From JANSWP01 sp041941305 (lineage in GTDB: Bacteria; Bacteroidota; Bacteroidia; Chitinophagales; Saprospiraceae): DNA of 64,000 nt. Within the stretch, counting starts at the first letter, position 1; each line of letters begins with the position of its first letter. The notes under the pieces are model-generated. The model was not told where the DNA came from. It searched no databases and saw only the letters and a program-made list of their open reading frames with translations. Location of the stretch: NCBI GenBank assembly GCA_041941305.1, contig JBGTQJ010000039.1, forward strand, positions 20,094 to 84,093, read 5' to 3'. Shown piece after piece: positions 26,288 to 34,720 of this stretch. Made by a program: the position numbers and the translations under genes.

Positions 26288-27397
26288 TTACGCTTCCCCT
26301 CTGTACATAGCGCCCCAATTCACGTCGCGATAGGTGTCCAAAATTAATATGCCAACGACACTTAGGATAAATGCTAAAATCACAGCTACTGCACAAATCA
26401 ACATTCGTTTTGGTCGGGATTTGATATTTGGAATGGCGCCTTCTTCTAAAACATGAATGGCTGGAAATTCGGAATTGTAAACGGAAAGGGTTTGTCGATA
26501 ACGCTCCCTGTCTTTACCCATTTGCTCACTCGCCTCCAATTGTACTTCAGTCAAAACACCTGCTCTATCGAGCCCTTTGTTAAAAAGTTCCAGTTTGTCT
26601 TCTAAAGCTTTTACCGTTGCTTCCTGGGCTTTTTTGCTTGCTTGCAGGAGGATAATTGAATCTCTTAAGCCTGGACGGTTCATGCTTTGCAGCACTTCCA
26701 GTTTGATACTCGTTGCCAAAAGGTTGTTCTCGGCTCGTGCCACCTGACCTGCGATGATGTCTGATTGGGTTTCTACATTATATACGCCAAAAGAATCCCG
26801 CAAAACCCGCAATTGGTTACTCAGCATATCCAGTTTGGCTTCTCCCTCCTCAATTGTTTTCTCATAAGTCACCACCATCAATTCCAAACTTTCGCGAATC
26901 AGTCGTTGTCCAATCTCATTGATTTTTCTTCGGGCAGCATTCACCATTTGGGCAGCCAACTCTCTGTCTTCATCTTCAATGGAGAGTTCTATAGCGTCTT
27001 CCTTGGTTCGTTCCACATCATACAAACTCGCCAGGTGCAAGCGAATATGGTAGTCAGCCAGGCGGTGCGAAGTATCTATTTCGTAATGCTCGTATAGATT
27101 AAAGGTACTGATTAAGTAATCTGCCAATTCATTTGATTTGGCAATACTCATAATCCGGTCAATATCCTCTTTGACACCATAATAATCCATTCCAACAGGT
27201 GAGCGACCATATAGCAATACAGGATCTGCCAAATCCGGACTGGCAGCATAGAAAACAGTAGTGGATTTATAATAAACCGGCACAAGAAGGGTCGTAATTA
27301 CAGTACCAATCCCAACGGCGAGGCAAGTGTAAATAATGTATTTTTTCCACTTAAAAATGGTTTGTAGTACCCCTAACAGGTTGTCTTTTTGTTCCAT
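26288..27397 (-). CDS. Wzz-like polysaccharide chain-length determinant
   Basis: The 369-residue product has two membrane segments, at residues about 20-42 (IIYTCLAVGIGTVITTLLVP) and about 335-355 (MLICAVAVILAFILSVVGIL). Between them lies a long periplasmic helical and coiled-coil domain. This is the polysaccharide co-polymerase layout. The C-terminus is short, with no tyrosine-kinase domain, so this is a Wzz-type rather than Wzc-type protein. It should set chain length for the adjacent polymerase and flippase products. It is bounded on both sides by CAACCGACAACTG hairpins. Confidence 0.85.
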   Translation of the reverse strand: MEQKDNLLGVLQTIFKWKKYIIYTCLAVGIGTVITTLLVPVYYKSTTVFYAASPDLADPVLLYGRSPVGMDYYGVKEDIDRIMSIAKSNELADYLISTFNLYEHYEIDTSHRLADYHIRLHLASLYDVERTKEDAIELSIEDEDRELAAQMVNAARRKINEIGQRLIRESLELMVVTYEKTIEEGEAKLDMLSNQLRVLRDSFGVYNVETQSDIIAGQVARAENNLLATSIKLEVLQSMNRPGLRDSIILLQASKKAQEATVKALEDKLELFNKGLDRAGVLTEVQLEASEQMGKDRERYRQTLSVYNSEFPAIHVLEEGAIPNIKSRPKRMLICAVAVILAFILSVVGILILDTYRDVNWGAMYRGEA

Positions 27398-27415
27398 TTA
27401 AGTTGGCGGTTGTTC

Positions 27416-27487
27416 CAGTTGTCAGTTGTCAGTTATCAGTTGGCATTATAGCAAAAGTGACAACCGATAACTGACAATCGACAACTG
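27416..27487. repeat. Hairpin of CAGTTGTCAGTTATC words
   Basis: The 27-base arms 27416-27442 and 27461-27487 pair with three mismatches. It sits 18 bp upstream of the Wzz-like start codon, on the flippase side. Confidence 0.85.
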
Positions 27488-27537
27488 ATTCTCGTTTCGG
27501 GGGGCAAAAGTAGGAAATTGCACTTTGTTTTTGGTAC

Positions 27538-27701
27538 TAAGTAAGAGAGCAGAATAATCTATAATTTTTATTGGCTTCTTTTTCCACTATTTTTTCTTTT
27601 AAAACCTTTACGTAGCTTTGGCTATGTGCAGATTTAAAAAGAAAAACTATTGAAAAAATAACCTCCCTAAAACTTTAAACATTATTCTGCTCTCTTACTT
27701 A
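27538..27701. repeat. Palindromic element, ~160 bp, copy 1
   Basis: Exact 21-base terminal inverted repeats (27538-27558 and 27681-27701, TAAGTAAGAGAGCAGAATAA...) enclose further imperfect inner arms. The core, on the minus strand, reads CATAGCCAAAGCT followed by GGAAAAAGAAGCC. It overlaps the flippase stop codon. Copy 2 is at 36725-36885. It could be a terminator-like hairpin or a non-autonomous mobile repeat. Confidence 0.75.
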
Positions 27702-29168
27702 AATCTTTTCCCGGAACATTCCCACCATTTCCCTCATATTTATCAATCTAAAAACGAACGCTAAACCAAAGCCAAGGAATACGTTTGCAGAAAATTTAAC
27801 CAACCAGTTAGGGTAGGGTAGATGATAGAGTTGAAAGCTAAGAAAAACAATACTTACTGTGAAGCCCAAAACCTGTAATACCATTCTCCATTTGTAGTGA
27901 ATATTAATTTCAGTTTTACATAAAATCATTTTGCAAAACAGCACAAAGAACTGGGTGACCAAGGTAGCTACAGCTGCTCCCGAGGCTTTGAAATTTTTTA
28001 TTAAAAAATAATTCAGTAAAACATTCAAAATGATACTGATAACAAATAACCAGTTCATCTTTTTTAAGCTGGCATTGGCGGTGAGCAGCGTGCTGTAAAT
28101 GTAAATGCCACAAACGGCAATGAATGTCAATATCAAATAACCCAGGACTTGTCCATAGTAAGGCGTTGCTTTTACATACAGCCAAAACATGATTTCCTCT
28201 TTAAAAAAGAAGGTCGCAATCGCCAGTGGAATGGCTCCAGCCCAAATCATTTTAATGCTCAGTTCCACCAAAGATTGGACAGATTCCTTCTTTTTGAGTA
28301 AATTGGCAAACATAGGTAGCAATAAGCCTGCGAATAAAACGCCTACTACATTTACTGCGTCTAAAAGGCGATAAGCCGCTGCGTAGACATCTGCCTCTTG
28401 CTTCCCATCCGGCAACATTCTTTCGATCATGACACTGTCAATTCTGGTATAAATTGTCATTAGCAAAATAACTAAAGCAAAAGGATAGCTTTTTTTGAGA
28501 ATGGCGAGAATGAAGAGTGGTTTGAAATGTTTTCGGAGGTTTCCAAGACCGCTAAAGTGCAAAGCTCCAGAACTTCGCCTGATAACCCAAAATGCCACCA
28601 AGGCAGTCAATGACCAGGATACTGTCTGAGCCCAAATGAACCATTCTATTCGAAAAGGCTGTTCAAACAAATCACCCCAAAGGAGTACCGCACAAATGAG
28701 TATGAGAAATGTTTTTTCCAATCCTGAAAGCAAACTATCCGTACGATATAAGCCTAGTCCAGTAATATTCGAACGGAGAAAAAGGACAAGGGATATTAGG
28801 ATTTGATTGATTCCAATATATAATATGAGTGGAAAGATTTCTATTTCATAACCTACAATCCAGGCAGAAATAAAGATGACAAATAGGTAAATCAGATTTA
28901 ATAATATCTTGATAATTAAAAGCCTGGGGAAATATTTTTGCAGCAAAAAGGGATGCTGGGCTATGTTGCGGTTATTGAATTGTTGCAGCCCAAAATCGTT
29001 GATGATTTGAAAAAGAAAGGTGAAGCCAAACAGAGAAAAGTACAATCCGTATTCGCCATCGCTCACCGTGTTTTGAACGGTTCTGTCTATTCCAAATATG
29101 TAAAATGGTTTGATAAGGAGGTTAATGGAGACAAGAAGAACGATATTTATGAGGAATTCGCGATTCAC
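27699..29168 (-). CDS. Polysaccharide flippase (oligosaccharide flippase family)
   Basis: The 489-residue product has about 12-14 hydrophobic segments in the MATE/Wzx-like layout, starting REFLINIVLLVSINLLIKPF. Characteristic charged loops such as MIERMLPDGKQEADVYAAAY lie between segments. It would flip lipid-linked glycan units for the co-directed Wzz-like and ligase/polymerase genes. The stop codon lies inside the terminal repeat of a palindromic element, so the last residues may have been shaped by that insertion. Confidence 0.85.
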   Translation of the reverse strand: MNREFLINIVLLVSINLLIKPFYIFGIDRTVQNTVSDGEYGLYFSLFGFTFLFQIINDFGLQQFNNRNIAQHPFLLQKYFPRLLIIKILLNLIYLFVIFISAWIVGYEIEIFPLILYIGINQILISLVLFLRSNITGLGLYRTDSLLSGLEKTFLILICAVLLWGDLFEQPFRIEWFIWAQTVSWSLTALVAFWVIRRSSGALHFSGLGNLRKHFKPLFILAILKKSYPFALVILLMTIYTRIDSVMIERMLPDGKQEADVYAAAYRLLDAVNVVGVLFAGLLLPMFANLLKKKESVQSLVELSIKMIWAGAIPLAIATFFFKEEIMFWLYVKATPYYGQVLGYLILTFIAVCGIYIYSTLLTANASLKKMNWLFVISIILNVLLNYFLIKNFKASGAAVATLVTQFFVLFCKMILCKTEINIHYKWRMVLQVLGFTVSIVFLSFQLYHLPYPNWLVKFSANVFLGFGLAFVFRLINMREMVGMFREKI

Positions 29169-29270
29169 GAAGGGTTGTTCAAAATGGTTTAAAATTGGCG
29201 CTAAAATAGTTTAAAATTGTTCAAATAGCTTTGGACAATTTTGAACTAAATTGAACGATTTTGAACAACA

Positions 29271-29930
29271 TTAAACATTCAAATAAGACATCAAAGAATC
29301 ATAGCGCTCCTGTAAGGATTCCAAATATTCCATTTCATTGAAAGAAGCCTTGATTTCGTAATTGAATCGCTCGAAAGTAGAAATGATATTTTGAATGTTT
29401 TGTCGATTGATTTTTATGGTGACTTCCATTTTAAGGGAATCCTGACTGGAGGTAATGAATGAGCTTAAAATCACCGCTCCCTCAGATTCCACAATTCTGG
29501 AAATTTCAGTCATTGAGTAGTCCCTTCGTTTCATTTCCAAAATGACAATACTGCCTGTTTCGGAAAAGGAAGCTGTTGTAGCGAAGTAATTCAATACATC
29601 TTCCTGAGTGATCATACCTATGTAATCATTGTCGTTATCAACTACAGGAATAACAGTCAATTGGTCATTGGCCAAGAGCCGCATAACCTCGTATATGTGG
29701 TCATTGTCACTCACATAAGGTTTGCGGAGGGAAAGTGCATAGGAACCTACTGCCTCATCTACATTATGTAATAAGATATCATCATCAGAAATCAGACCTA
29801 ACAATTGCTTATTGTTTACAATGGGCAAATGGCGGACGTGGAAATCGTCCATGATGGAAAGTGCTTCCTCACCAGTATCTGAAGTCCGAAGGGGTAAAAT
29901 CGCGCTGCTTATTAAATTTTCTGCAACCAT
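29271..29930 (-). CDS. CBS-domain-pair regulatory protein
   Basis: The 219-residue product has two CBS motifs: the first at residues about 8-60 (HVRHLPIVNNKQLLGLISDD) and the second at about 72-125 (LTVIPVVDNDNDYIGMITQE). A C-terminal region of about 90 residues looks ACT-like (VILEMKRRDYSMTEISRIVE), as in AcuB-type proteins. CBS pairs bind adenine nucleotides. It is cytoplasmic and lacks an enzyme domain, so it probably modulates a partner. It is a single gene with a large hairpin in the upstream gap. Confidence 0.8.
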   Translation of the reverse strand: MVAENLISSAILPLRTSDTGEEALSIMDDFHVRHLPIVNNKQLLGLISDDDILLHNVDEAVGSYALSLRKPYVSDNDHIYEVMRLLANDQLTVIPVVDNDNDYIGMITQEDVLNYFATTASFSETGSIVILEMKRRDYSMTEISRIVESEGAVILSSFITSSQDSLKMEVTIKINRQNIQNIISTFERFNYEIKASFNEMEYLESLQERYDSLMSYLNV

Positions 29931-30017
29931 AGCGTTTGTGCGTTTAGGTGTTTCAATTAAACGATAAGATGTCCCTTCTGTTGATTTAGAAAATGTTAAA
30001 CTGACATTAAGTAGTTA

Positions 30018-30124
30018 TTAAAAAATAACTTCATCATTTTGATTTCGTCAAATTAGCTCAACTTCATTTCTTATCAGTAATTCAGTATTCGCTTATTTGA
30101 CGAAATGATGAAGTTATTTTTTAA
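30018..30124. repeat. Large inverted repeat upstream of the CBS gene
   Basis: The left arm 30018-30053 and right arm 30095-30124 are exact complements except for a 6-nt extra segment in the left arm (TTAAAAAATAACTTCATCAT outer part). The 41-nt loop has no obvious content. It lies about 90 bp before the CBS start. Confidence 0.75.
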
Positions 30125-30188
30125 GGGTTCCTAAAGTGAGTGAAGCTGTGCAGTCCATAGTGTTAATAAATTCAACAGTTTTCAAAAA

Positions 30189-30196
30189 TATGTTTG
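30189..30196 (+). promoter_or_regulatory. Putative -7 box pointing right, before a terminator
   Basis: TATGTTTG matches TAnnTTTG. No protein gene follows on this strand, but a strong terminator lies 87 bp downstream. The -33 element is not clear. Confidence 0.35.
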
Positions 30197-30202
30197 TCTT
30201 TT

Positions 30203-30306
30203 CGGTTCCCAGATTGCTCTTTAGGGGTTCTGAATTTTCAATTTTGGAATATTTTATTTTCAATAGTTATACAAAATCCTAGCCGGAAATGTTCCGGTTT
30301 TTTTTT
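30203..30306 (+). ncRNA. Candidate small RNA (~100 nt)
   Basis: A -7 box at 30189 and a textbook intrinsic terminator at 30283-30306 enclose about 100 nt with no reading frame of note. The segment is antisense to nothing and lies in the gap right of the CBS gene and left of the TM2 gene stop. No known RNA family was recognised. The call rests only on promoter-terminator pairing. Confidence 0.3.
30283..30306 (+). terminator. Intrinsic terminator on the plus strand
   Basis: CCGGAA-ATG-TTCCGG is followed by nine Ts (30298-30306). The T run on the plus strand marks rightward termination, although the hairpin also follows the minus-strand stop at 30310. Confidence 0.75.
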
Positions 30307-30309
30307 GAG

Positions 30310-31146
30310 TTATTTTAAGAGTCGTTGTTTCTGTTCAGCAAATTCTTTTTCTGTTAATAAGCCCTTTTCTTTCAACTCTGCCAATTTTTTTAATTGATCG
30401 AGCAAATCCGGACTGGTACTCAGCAAATCTTCTTTTGGTGTGTCCAGCTGAGGATTTTTGGCTGGTAATTTAAAACCATTTTTCTCAAATTCATCAAACT
30501 CGTCCTGGATGCGAAGATAGGCCAAAGCATCGTGTTCTTTTATTTTTTTAACATCTTTAAAACCCAGACGAACAGCTTTGTCTAAATGCTCAAAAGCTTT
30601 TTCCGCTTCCTCATTCAAAGAATAGGCACAGGCAATATTGAAATGTGTGGCGATATCGCCAGGATTAATTTCAAGCGATTTTATAAAATCAGCAATTGCT
30701 CCTTCATAATCGTAGTCTTTAAATTTTTCTACACCACTTGTTTTATAAGGATTGGATTTTGGACGTTTTTTAGCTTTTGGCTTTTTGTAATCATATCGCT
30801 TTTGAGATCGATATTCTCTTTGCTTTCCTCTCCGTTCTTCTTTATACTTATTATACTCTTTTTCGCGATAGGGCCTATCAAAATCTGTATTGCTATCTTT
30901 TTCCTCTTCCCATTTTTCCTGAAAGGCTTTGTTGTATTTTTTATCAAATTCCTTCTTGGGCATTGAAAGTAAACTAAAACCCGTCACCCAGGCCACTATC
31001 CAGGAAACCATCCATGCCCTGAAGCTGAATATGGGCAAAACTGCAAAATGAGCTACACCCATACCCGGGCGATTGAGGTAAAATTGATGTACCCCGAATC
31101 CTCCCAAAAAAAAGGCAAGCATAGCTGCTATATTCTTATCCTTCAT
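30310..31146 (-). CDS. TM2-domain protein with TPR and SHOCT-like tail
   Basis: The 278-residue product starts with a TM2 domain (MKDKNIAAMLAFFLGGFGVH, then YLNRPGMG): two membrane helices with the GxHxFY-type loop, here GVHQFYL. A highly basic Lys/Arg/Tyr-rich cytoplasmic region (about 75-140) follows, then TPR-like helices (DYEGAIADFIKSLEINPGDI, FNIACAYSLNEEAEKAFEHL). A C-terminal SHOCT motif (LAELKEKGLLTEKEFAEQK) ends the protein. SHOCT often marks oligomerisation. Function is unknown. A GATGAATGAT hairpin separates it from the upstream phosphatase gene. Confidence 0.8.
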   Translation of the reverse strand: MKDKNIAAMLAFFLGGFGVHQFYLNRPGMGVAHFAVLPIFSFRAWMVSWIVAWVTGFSLLSMPKKEFDKKYNKAFQEKWEEEKDSNTDFDRPYREKEYNKYKEERRGKQREYRSQKRYDYKKPKAKKRPKSNPYKTSGVEKFKDYDYEGAIADFIKSLEINPGDIATHFNIACAYSLNEEAEKAFEHLDKAVRLGFKDVKKIKEHDALAYLRIQDEFDEFEKNGFKLPAKNPQLDTPKEDLLSTSPDLLDQLKKLAELKEKGLLTEKEFAEQKQRLLK

Positions 31147-31154
31147 AAACTCAG

Positions 31155-31224
31155 AATGATGAATGATGGATGATGAATGATAAATATTGGATTATTCATC
31201 ATTCATCATTCACCATTCATCATT
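31155..31224. repeat. Hairpin of GATGAATGAT words
   Basis: Tandem GATGAATGAT units on the left are mirrored by ATTCATCATTC units on the right with a short AT-rich loop. It fills the 80-bp gap between the TM2 start and the phosphatase stop. Related words appear at 4976-5035 and 36318-36360. Confidence 0.8.
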
Positions 31225-31226
31225 AA

Positions 31227-32471
31227 TTAAAAGATTTTACAAGTCAAAATGGTAAAGTCATCCGGCAACGTTGCTCCGGCACTAAAATCGTGTACTTCCT
31301 TCATCATTTTTGTATTGAATTCAGAAGCTGAAAGCTGATAATTCTGAGACATGAACTTTTGTCCATATTCCTGATCCAGAAACTCTCCTTCTTTATTTTT
31401 TATGTCAATCAATCCATCTGTAAACAATAACAAAAGCGCTTCACCGTCAATTTCCAATTCTCCCATTTCTACAGCGGGCAATTCTTCAAAAATGCCTAAA
31501 ATCGTACATCCCTTCTCTAAACGCTGAACACCTGTCTCAGTTGCCAGTGCAGGCGGATTGTGTCCACAATTAACGTATTTTAAGATTCTTTTCTTAATGT
31601 CATACTCGGCGACAAAGAAAGTTGTGAAACGATCCCCTTTGGTAATTTTTAGGACGGCCTGATTTAATGCTTTGACGAAATCCACTAAATTGGGGTATTG
31701 ATGGATCAAACTGTGGAAGTTCGCCTGGAAATTTGCCATTAAAAGAGCCGCAGCTACCCCCTTCCCAGAAATATCCGCTATACAAAAGATGACTTTCTTA
31801 TCTGCCATTTCAATAAAGTCAAAATAGTCACCGCCGACATTCAGATGTGGCAAGTAAATGCTATCCAGTTCGTAGTGTTTACTTTTGGGCAGTTCTTCTG
31901 GTATCAACATCAACTGCATTTCGCTTGCCAATTCCATTTCTCGCTTCAGTCGCTCCTGTTCCAATTGCCGTTTAAACAAGCGCTTGTTTTCAATGGCTAC
32001 CGCAATAATATTGGTGATAGTGGTGATAAATTGTACCTTATTGTACATGTCCTCATCTTCCCCAAATCCACCAATAAAAACATAAGCTAAGGGAACTTCC
32101 TTGTGTTTAACTGGAATGACGACATCAAACTGCTTGACCAATGGGTGCTTTTCTTCTTCTACATTATTTAAGCGGGTGAACTTATGCAATTCACCACCAA
32201 TGTCCATATTGATAAATTCCTTATCCAGACCAATATGCGCGGTACATTCCCAATCATCTCCCTTCCGGAAATAAAGCGCCATTTTCTTAACGCCCATTTC
32301 CCAGCTCAAGAATGATTGATACATCTCAAATAGCCCTTTTACCTTCACATTATTGTTAATCGCCTGAGTAATATTTAATAGCCGATTGACCTGTAATTGC
32401 TTTAGGTTGAGCTCCCTCTCCAGTGCTTCAATATTGGCGAGTTCTTGTCGTATGTTTGATAATCCTGACAT
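31227..32471 (-). CDS. SpoIIE-family serine phosphatase with GAF-like domain
   Basis: The 414-residue product has an N-terminal coiled coil (NIEALERELNLKQLQVNRLL), a GAF-like domain (about 40-175) and a PP2C/SpoIIE phosphatase domain (about 205-412). Metal-binding aspartates lie in NVGGDYFDFI and FCIADISGKGVAAALLMANF, and in LLLFTDGLIDIKN. It should dephosphorylate an anti-sigma-antagonist type protein in partner switching. No anti-sigma or STAS gene is adjacent. The ATG at 32471 is preceded by the divergent repeat-rich gap. Confidence 0.9.
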   Translation of the reverse strand: MSGLSNIRQELANIEALERELNLKQLQVNRLLNITQAINNNVKVKGLFEMYQSFLSWEMGVKKMALYFRKGDDWECTAHIGLDKEFINMDIGGELHKFTRLNNVEEEKHPLVKQFDVVIPVKHKEVPLAYVFIGGFGEDEDMYNKVQFITTITNIIAVAIENKRLFKRQLEQERLKREMELASEMQLMLIPEELPKSKHYELDSIYLPHLNVGGDYFDFIEMADKKVIFCIADISGKGVAAALLMANFQANFHSLIHQYPNLVDFVKALNQAVLKITKGDRFTTFFVAEYDIKKRILKYVNCGHNPPALATETGVQRLEKGCTILGIFEELPAVEMGELEIDGEALLLLFTDGLIDIKNKEGEFLDQEYGQKFMSQNYQLSASEFNTKMMKEVHDFSAGATLPDDFTILTCKIF

Positions 32472-32482
32472 CCGTTGATTTA

Positions 32483-32570
32483 GAAATTGAGAGAATGAGA
32501 AATTGAGAATTTGTTAGGATTCGAAACTGACTTGCCTTCAAATTCTCAATCTCTCAAATGCTCATTCTCT
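32483..32570. repeat. Hairpin of GAGAATTTGAGA words in a divergent gap
   Basis: The left arm 32483-32513 (GAGAATGAGAAATTGAGAAT...) pairs with 32539-32570 with an 8-nt insertion. It lies between two divergent genes, where no terminator is expected. The same words recur at 58728-58812. Confidence 0.82.
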
Positions 32571-32683
32571 GGTAGGTCGTAAAGATAGAAATTGCCCGTC
32601 ACAATTTTTGATAAAAAAAATATAGAATGTATGAATAAGTGTTTGAGTTAGGATTTGATAGGTGATTAATAGGTGATTTTACC

Positions 32684-32691
32684 TACTTTTG
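32684..32691 (+). promoter_or_regulatory. Putative -7 box for the QTMAN-like gene
   Basis: TACTTTTG matches TAnnTTTG and ends 14 bp before the ATG at 32706, so the transcript would have a very short leader. This supports the ATG at 32706 over the upstream start. Confidence 0.45.
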
Positions 32692-32705
32692 ACATTTCTG
32701 CATTT

Positions 32706-33869
32706 ATGAAAATATTGCTTCTCGAACCATTCTTTGGAGGTAGCCACAAAACCTGGGCAATTGGATTACAGCAAAACACAAAGCATGAAATAAACATCTT
32801 AAGCCTAAAAGGAAGGCATTGGAAGTGGAGAATGTATGGCGGTGCTATTTCTTTAGCAAAACAATTTTTGACAAGTGATTTCAAGCCTGATTTGATATTG
32901 GCAACTGATATGCTTGATTTGGCTACCTTTTTAGGATTGACCCAATCAAAGTCTTTTGGTATTCCCAAAGCTGTGTACTTTCATGAAAACCAGATTACTT
33001 ACCCTTGGTCCCCTAAGGATGAAGACATTGTTTTGAAAAGAAACAATCAATATGGATTTTTGAATTACACTAGTGCGCTTGCAGCCGATGCCTTGTTCTT
33101 TAATTCCCGGTACCATAAAAATTCTTTCCTTGGTGCCTTGCCTGAATTTTTGAAACAGTTTCCAGATAATAGAGAGTTGCAAAATGTGGATTTGATTCAA
33201 AAGAAGAGCAATGTGTTGAACCTGGGAATGGATTTAAGTAAATTTGACAGCTTCAAGGAAACGGTCAACAATAGTGTTCCCGTCTTACTTTGGAATCACC
33301 GTTGGGAGTATGACAAAAATCCTGAATTGTTTTTCAAAACCTTGTTTCGGTTAAAAGAGGAGTATTTGGATTTTCAAGTAGTAATTCTTGGGGAATCCTA
33401 CAAAAAGTCACCTTTAATATTTGATGAAGCCAAAAGCAAACTGGGAGATCGGATCTTAAAATACGGTTACGCTGAAAGCTTTGAAGTATATGCCAGTTGG
33501 CTATGGAAATCGGATATCTATCCAGTTACCAGCAATCAGGATTTTTTTGGAGGAAGTGTTGTGGAAGCCATTTATTGCAATTGCTTTCCCGTTTTGCCAA
33601 AAAGGCTTGCCTATCCGGAACATATTCCTGAAAAATATCACGATGAACATTTCTACGACTCTGATAATACCTTTTATCAAATGTTAAAAAAATGCCTTAT
33701 AACATTTGGAGATAGGAACACAAAGAAGTCAGAATCTATAATAGACAACTCAAAGGGACTAAGCAGTGAATTCAGAAGGGATTTTGTAGCTCAATATGAT
33801 TGGAGTACTTTAGCCCCCCGATATGACGAAGCATTTGAGCGAATAACAAACATTCATGCAACTAATTGA
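32706..33869 (+). CDS. tRNA-queuosine alpha-mannosyltransferase-like glycosyltransferase (DUF3524)
   Basis: The 387-residue product starts MKILLLEPFFGGSHKTWAIG and continues LSLKGRHWKWRMYGGA, the hallmark of the DUF3524 N-terminal domain. Next come AVYFHENQITYPWSPKDEDI and a GT4/GT1-like C-terminal half (LLWNHRWEYDKNPELFFKTL; TSNQDFFGGSVVEAIYCNCF), the nucleotide-sugar binding part. The animal homologue GTDC1/QTMAN mannosylates queuosine in tRNA-Asp. The same reaction here is an inference. It overlaps the next gene by 14 bp, implying translational coupling. No queuosine biosynthesis gene is in the window. Confidence 0.85.
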   Translation: MKILLLEPFFGGSHKTWAIGLQQNTKHEINILSLKGRHWKWRMYGGAISLAKQFLTSDFKPDLILATDMLDLATFLGLTQSKSFGIPKAVYFHENQITYPWSPKDEDIVLKRNNQYGFLNYTSALAADALFFNSRYHKNSFLGALPEFLKQFPDNRELQNVDLIQKKSNVLNLGMDLSKFDSFKETVNNSVPVLLWNHRWEYDKNPELFFKTLFRLKEEYLDFQVVILGESYKKSPLIFDEAKSKLGDRILKYGYAESFEVYASWLWKSDIYPVTSNQDFFGGSVVEAIYCNCFPVLPKRLAYPEHIPEKYHDEHFYDSDNTFYQMLKKCLITFGDRNTKKSESIIDNSKGLSSEFRRDFVAQYDWSTLAPRYDEAFERITNIHATN

Positions 33870-34659
33870 TTTTCAAAACGAAAAACTTGCCTTTTACCAG
33901 CAAGGCGAAGGAAGCCCAATTGTATTTATTCATGGCTTTTGTGAAGATAGCCGAATGTGGGACAACTTTATCACCAACTTTCGCCACCACCAGATTATAC
34001 GAATCGACTTACCCGGATTTGGTTTTTCCACCCTAAATGGAAGTTGTTCAATTGCCCAAATGGCAGCCTCTGTAAATGCGGTTTTGGAGTTTTTAGAGAT
34101 TTCCAAATGTATGCTTGTGGGACATTCTATGGGAGGTTACGTAAGCCTGGAGTTTGCGAAGCAGTTCCCAGATAAATTAATTGGTTTGTGTCTGTTCCAT
34201 TCACATCCTTTTGCAGATTCTGAAGAAAAAAGAAAAGGTCGAACTAAGGGGATTGAGTTTATTAATAAAAACGGGCATGTCCTGTACGTACGGCAATTGA
34301 TTCCCAAACTATTCGCTTACGATTTTAATAAAGGCTACCCCTTCGAAGTCAATAAATTGATTTACAATGCTTCCCAATTTGCTCCTGAGGCTTATATCAA
34401 TGCGCTAAGGGCCATGCACGATAGATCGGATAATGCTTTGGTTTTGGAAAAAATCGGTATTCCAGTTTGTTTTATTATTGGAAAAAAAGATGTGGCGGTT
34501 GATCTGAAAACCAGCCTTGCTCAAACTCATTTGCCTGACCTGGCTGATATTCACTTGCTTTCAGATGTCGGTCATATGGGGATGTTTGAAGCACCCCAAC
34601 GAACCGCCAAGATTCTGAAGCGGTTTTTTGAGTTTTGTGAAGTGAAGAATGAGGTTTGA
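33856..34659 (+). CDS. Alpha/beta-fold hydrolase
   Basis: The 267-residue cytoplasmic hydrolase has an oxyanion-hole motif VFIHGFCEDSRMW, RIDLPGFGFS, nucleophile elbow LVGHSMGGYVSLEF (Ser98 region), an acidic residue in IIGKKDVAVD and catalytic His in LSDVGHMGMFEAP. The cap region lies at about 130-195. It starts inside the end of the glycosyltransferase gene (14-bp overlap). The substrate is unknown; coupling to a tRNA glycosyltransferase may be coincidental. Confidence 0.87.
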   Translation: MQLIDFQNEKLAFYQQGEGSPIVFIHGFCEDSRMWDNFITNFRHHQIIRIDLPGFGFSTLNGSCSIAQMAASVNAVLEFLEISKCMLVGHSMGGYVSLEFAKQFPDKLIGLCLFHSHPFADSEEKRKGRTKGIEFINKNGHVLYVRQLIPKLFAYDFNKGYPFEVNKLIYNASQFAPEAYINALRAMHDRSDNALVLEKIGIPVCFIIGKKDVAVDLKTSLAQTHLPDLADIHLLSDVGHMGMFEAPQRTAKILKRFFEFCEVKNEV

Positions 34660-34676
34660 AATTCTTGGAAAATTGA

Positions 34677-34709
34677 AACTCTTGGAGAGTTACAAACCCT
34701 CCAAGAGTT
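34677..34709. terminator. Convergent hairpin between hydrolase and curlin genes
   Basis: Arms AACTCTTGGAG (34677-34687) and CTCCAAGAGTT (34699-34709) are exact complements. It lies in the 61-bp gap between convergent stops. Confidence 0.75.
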
Positions 34710-34720
34710 ATCCAATAAAA

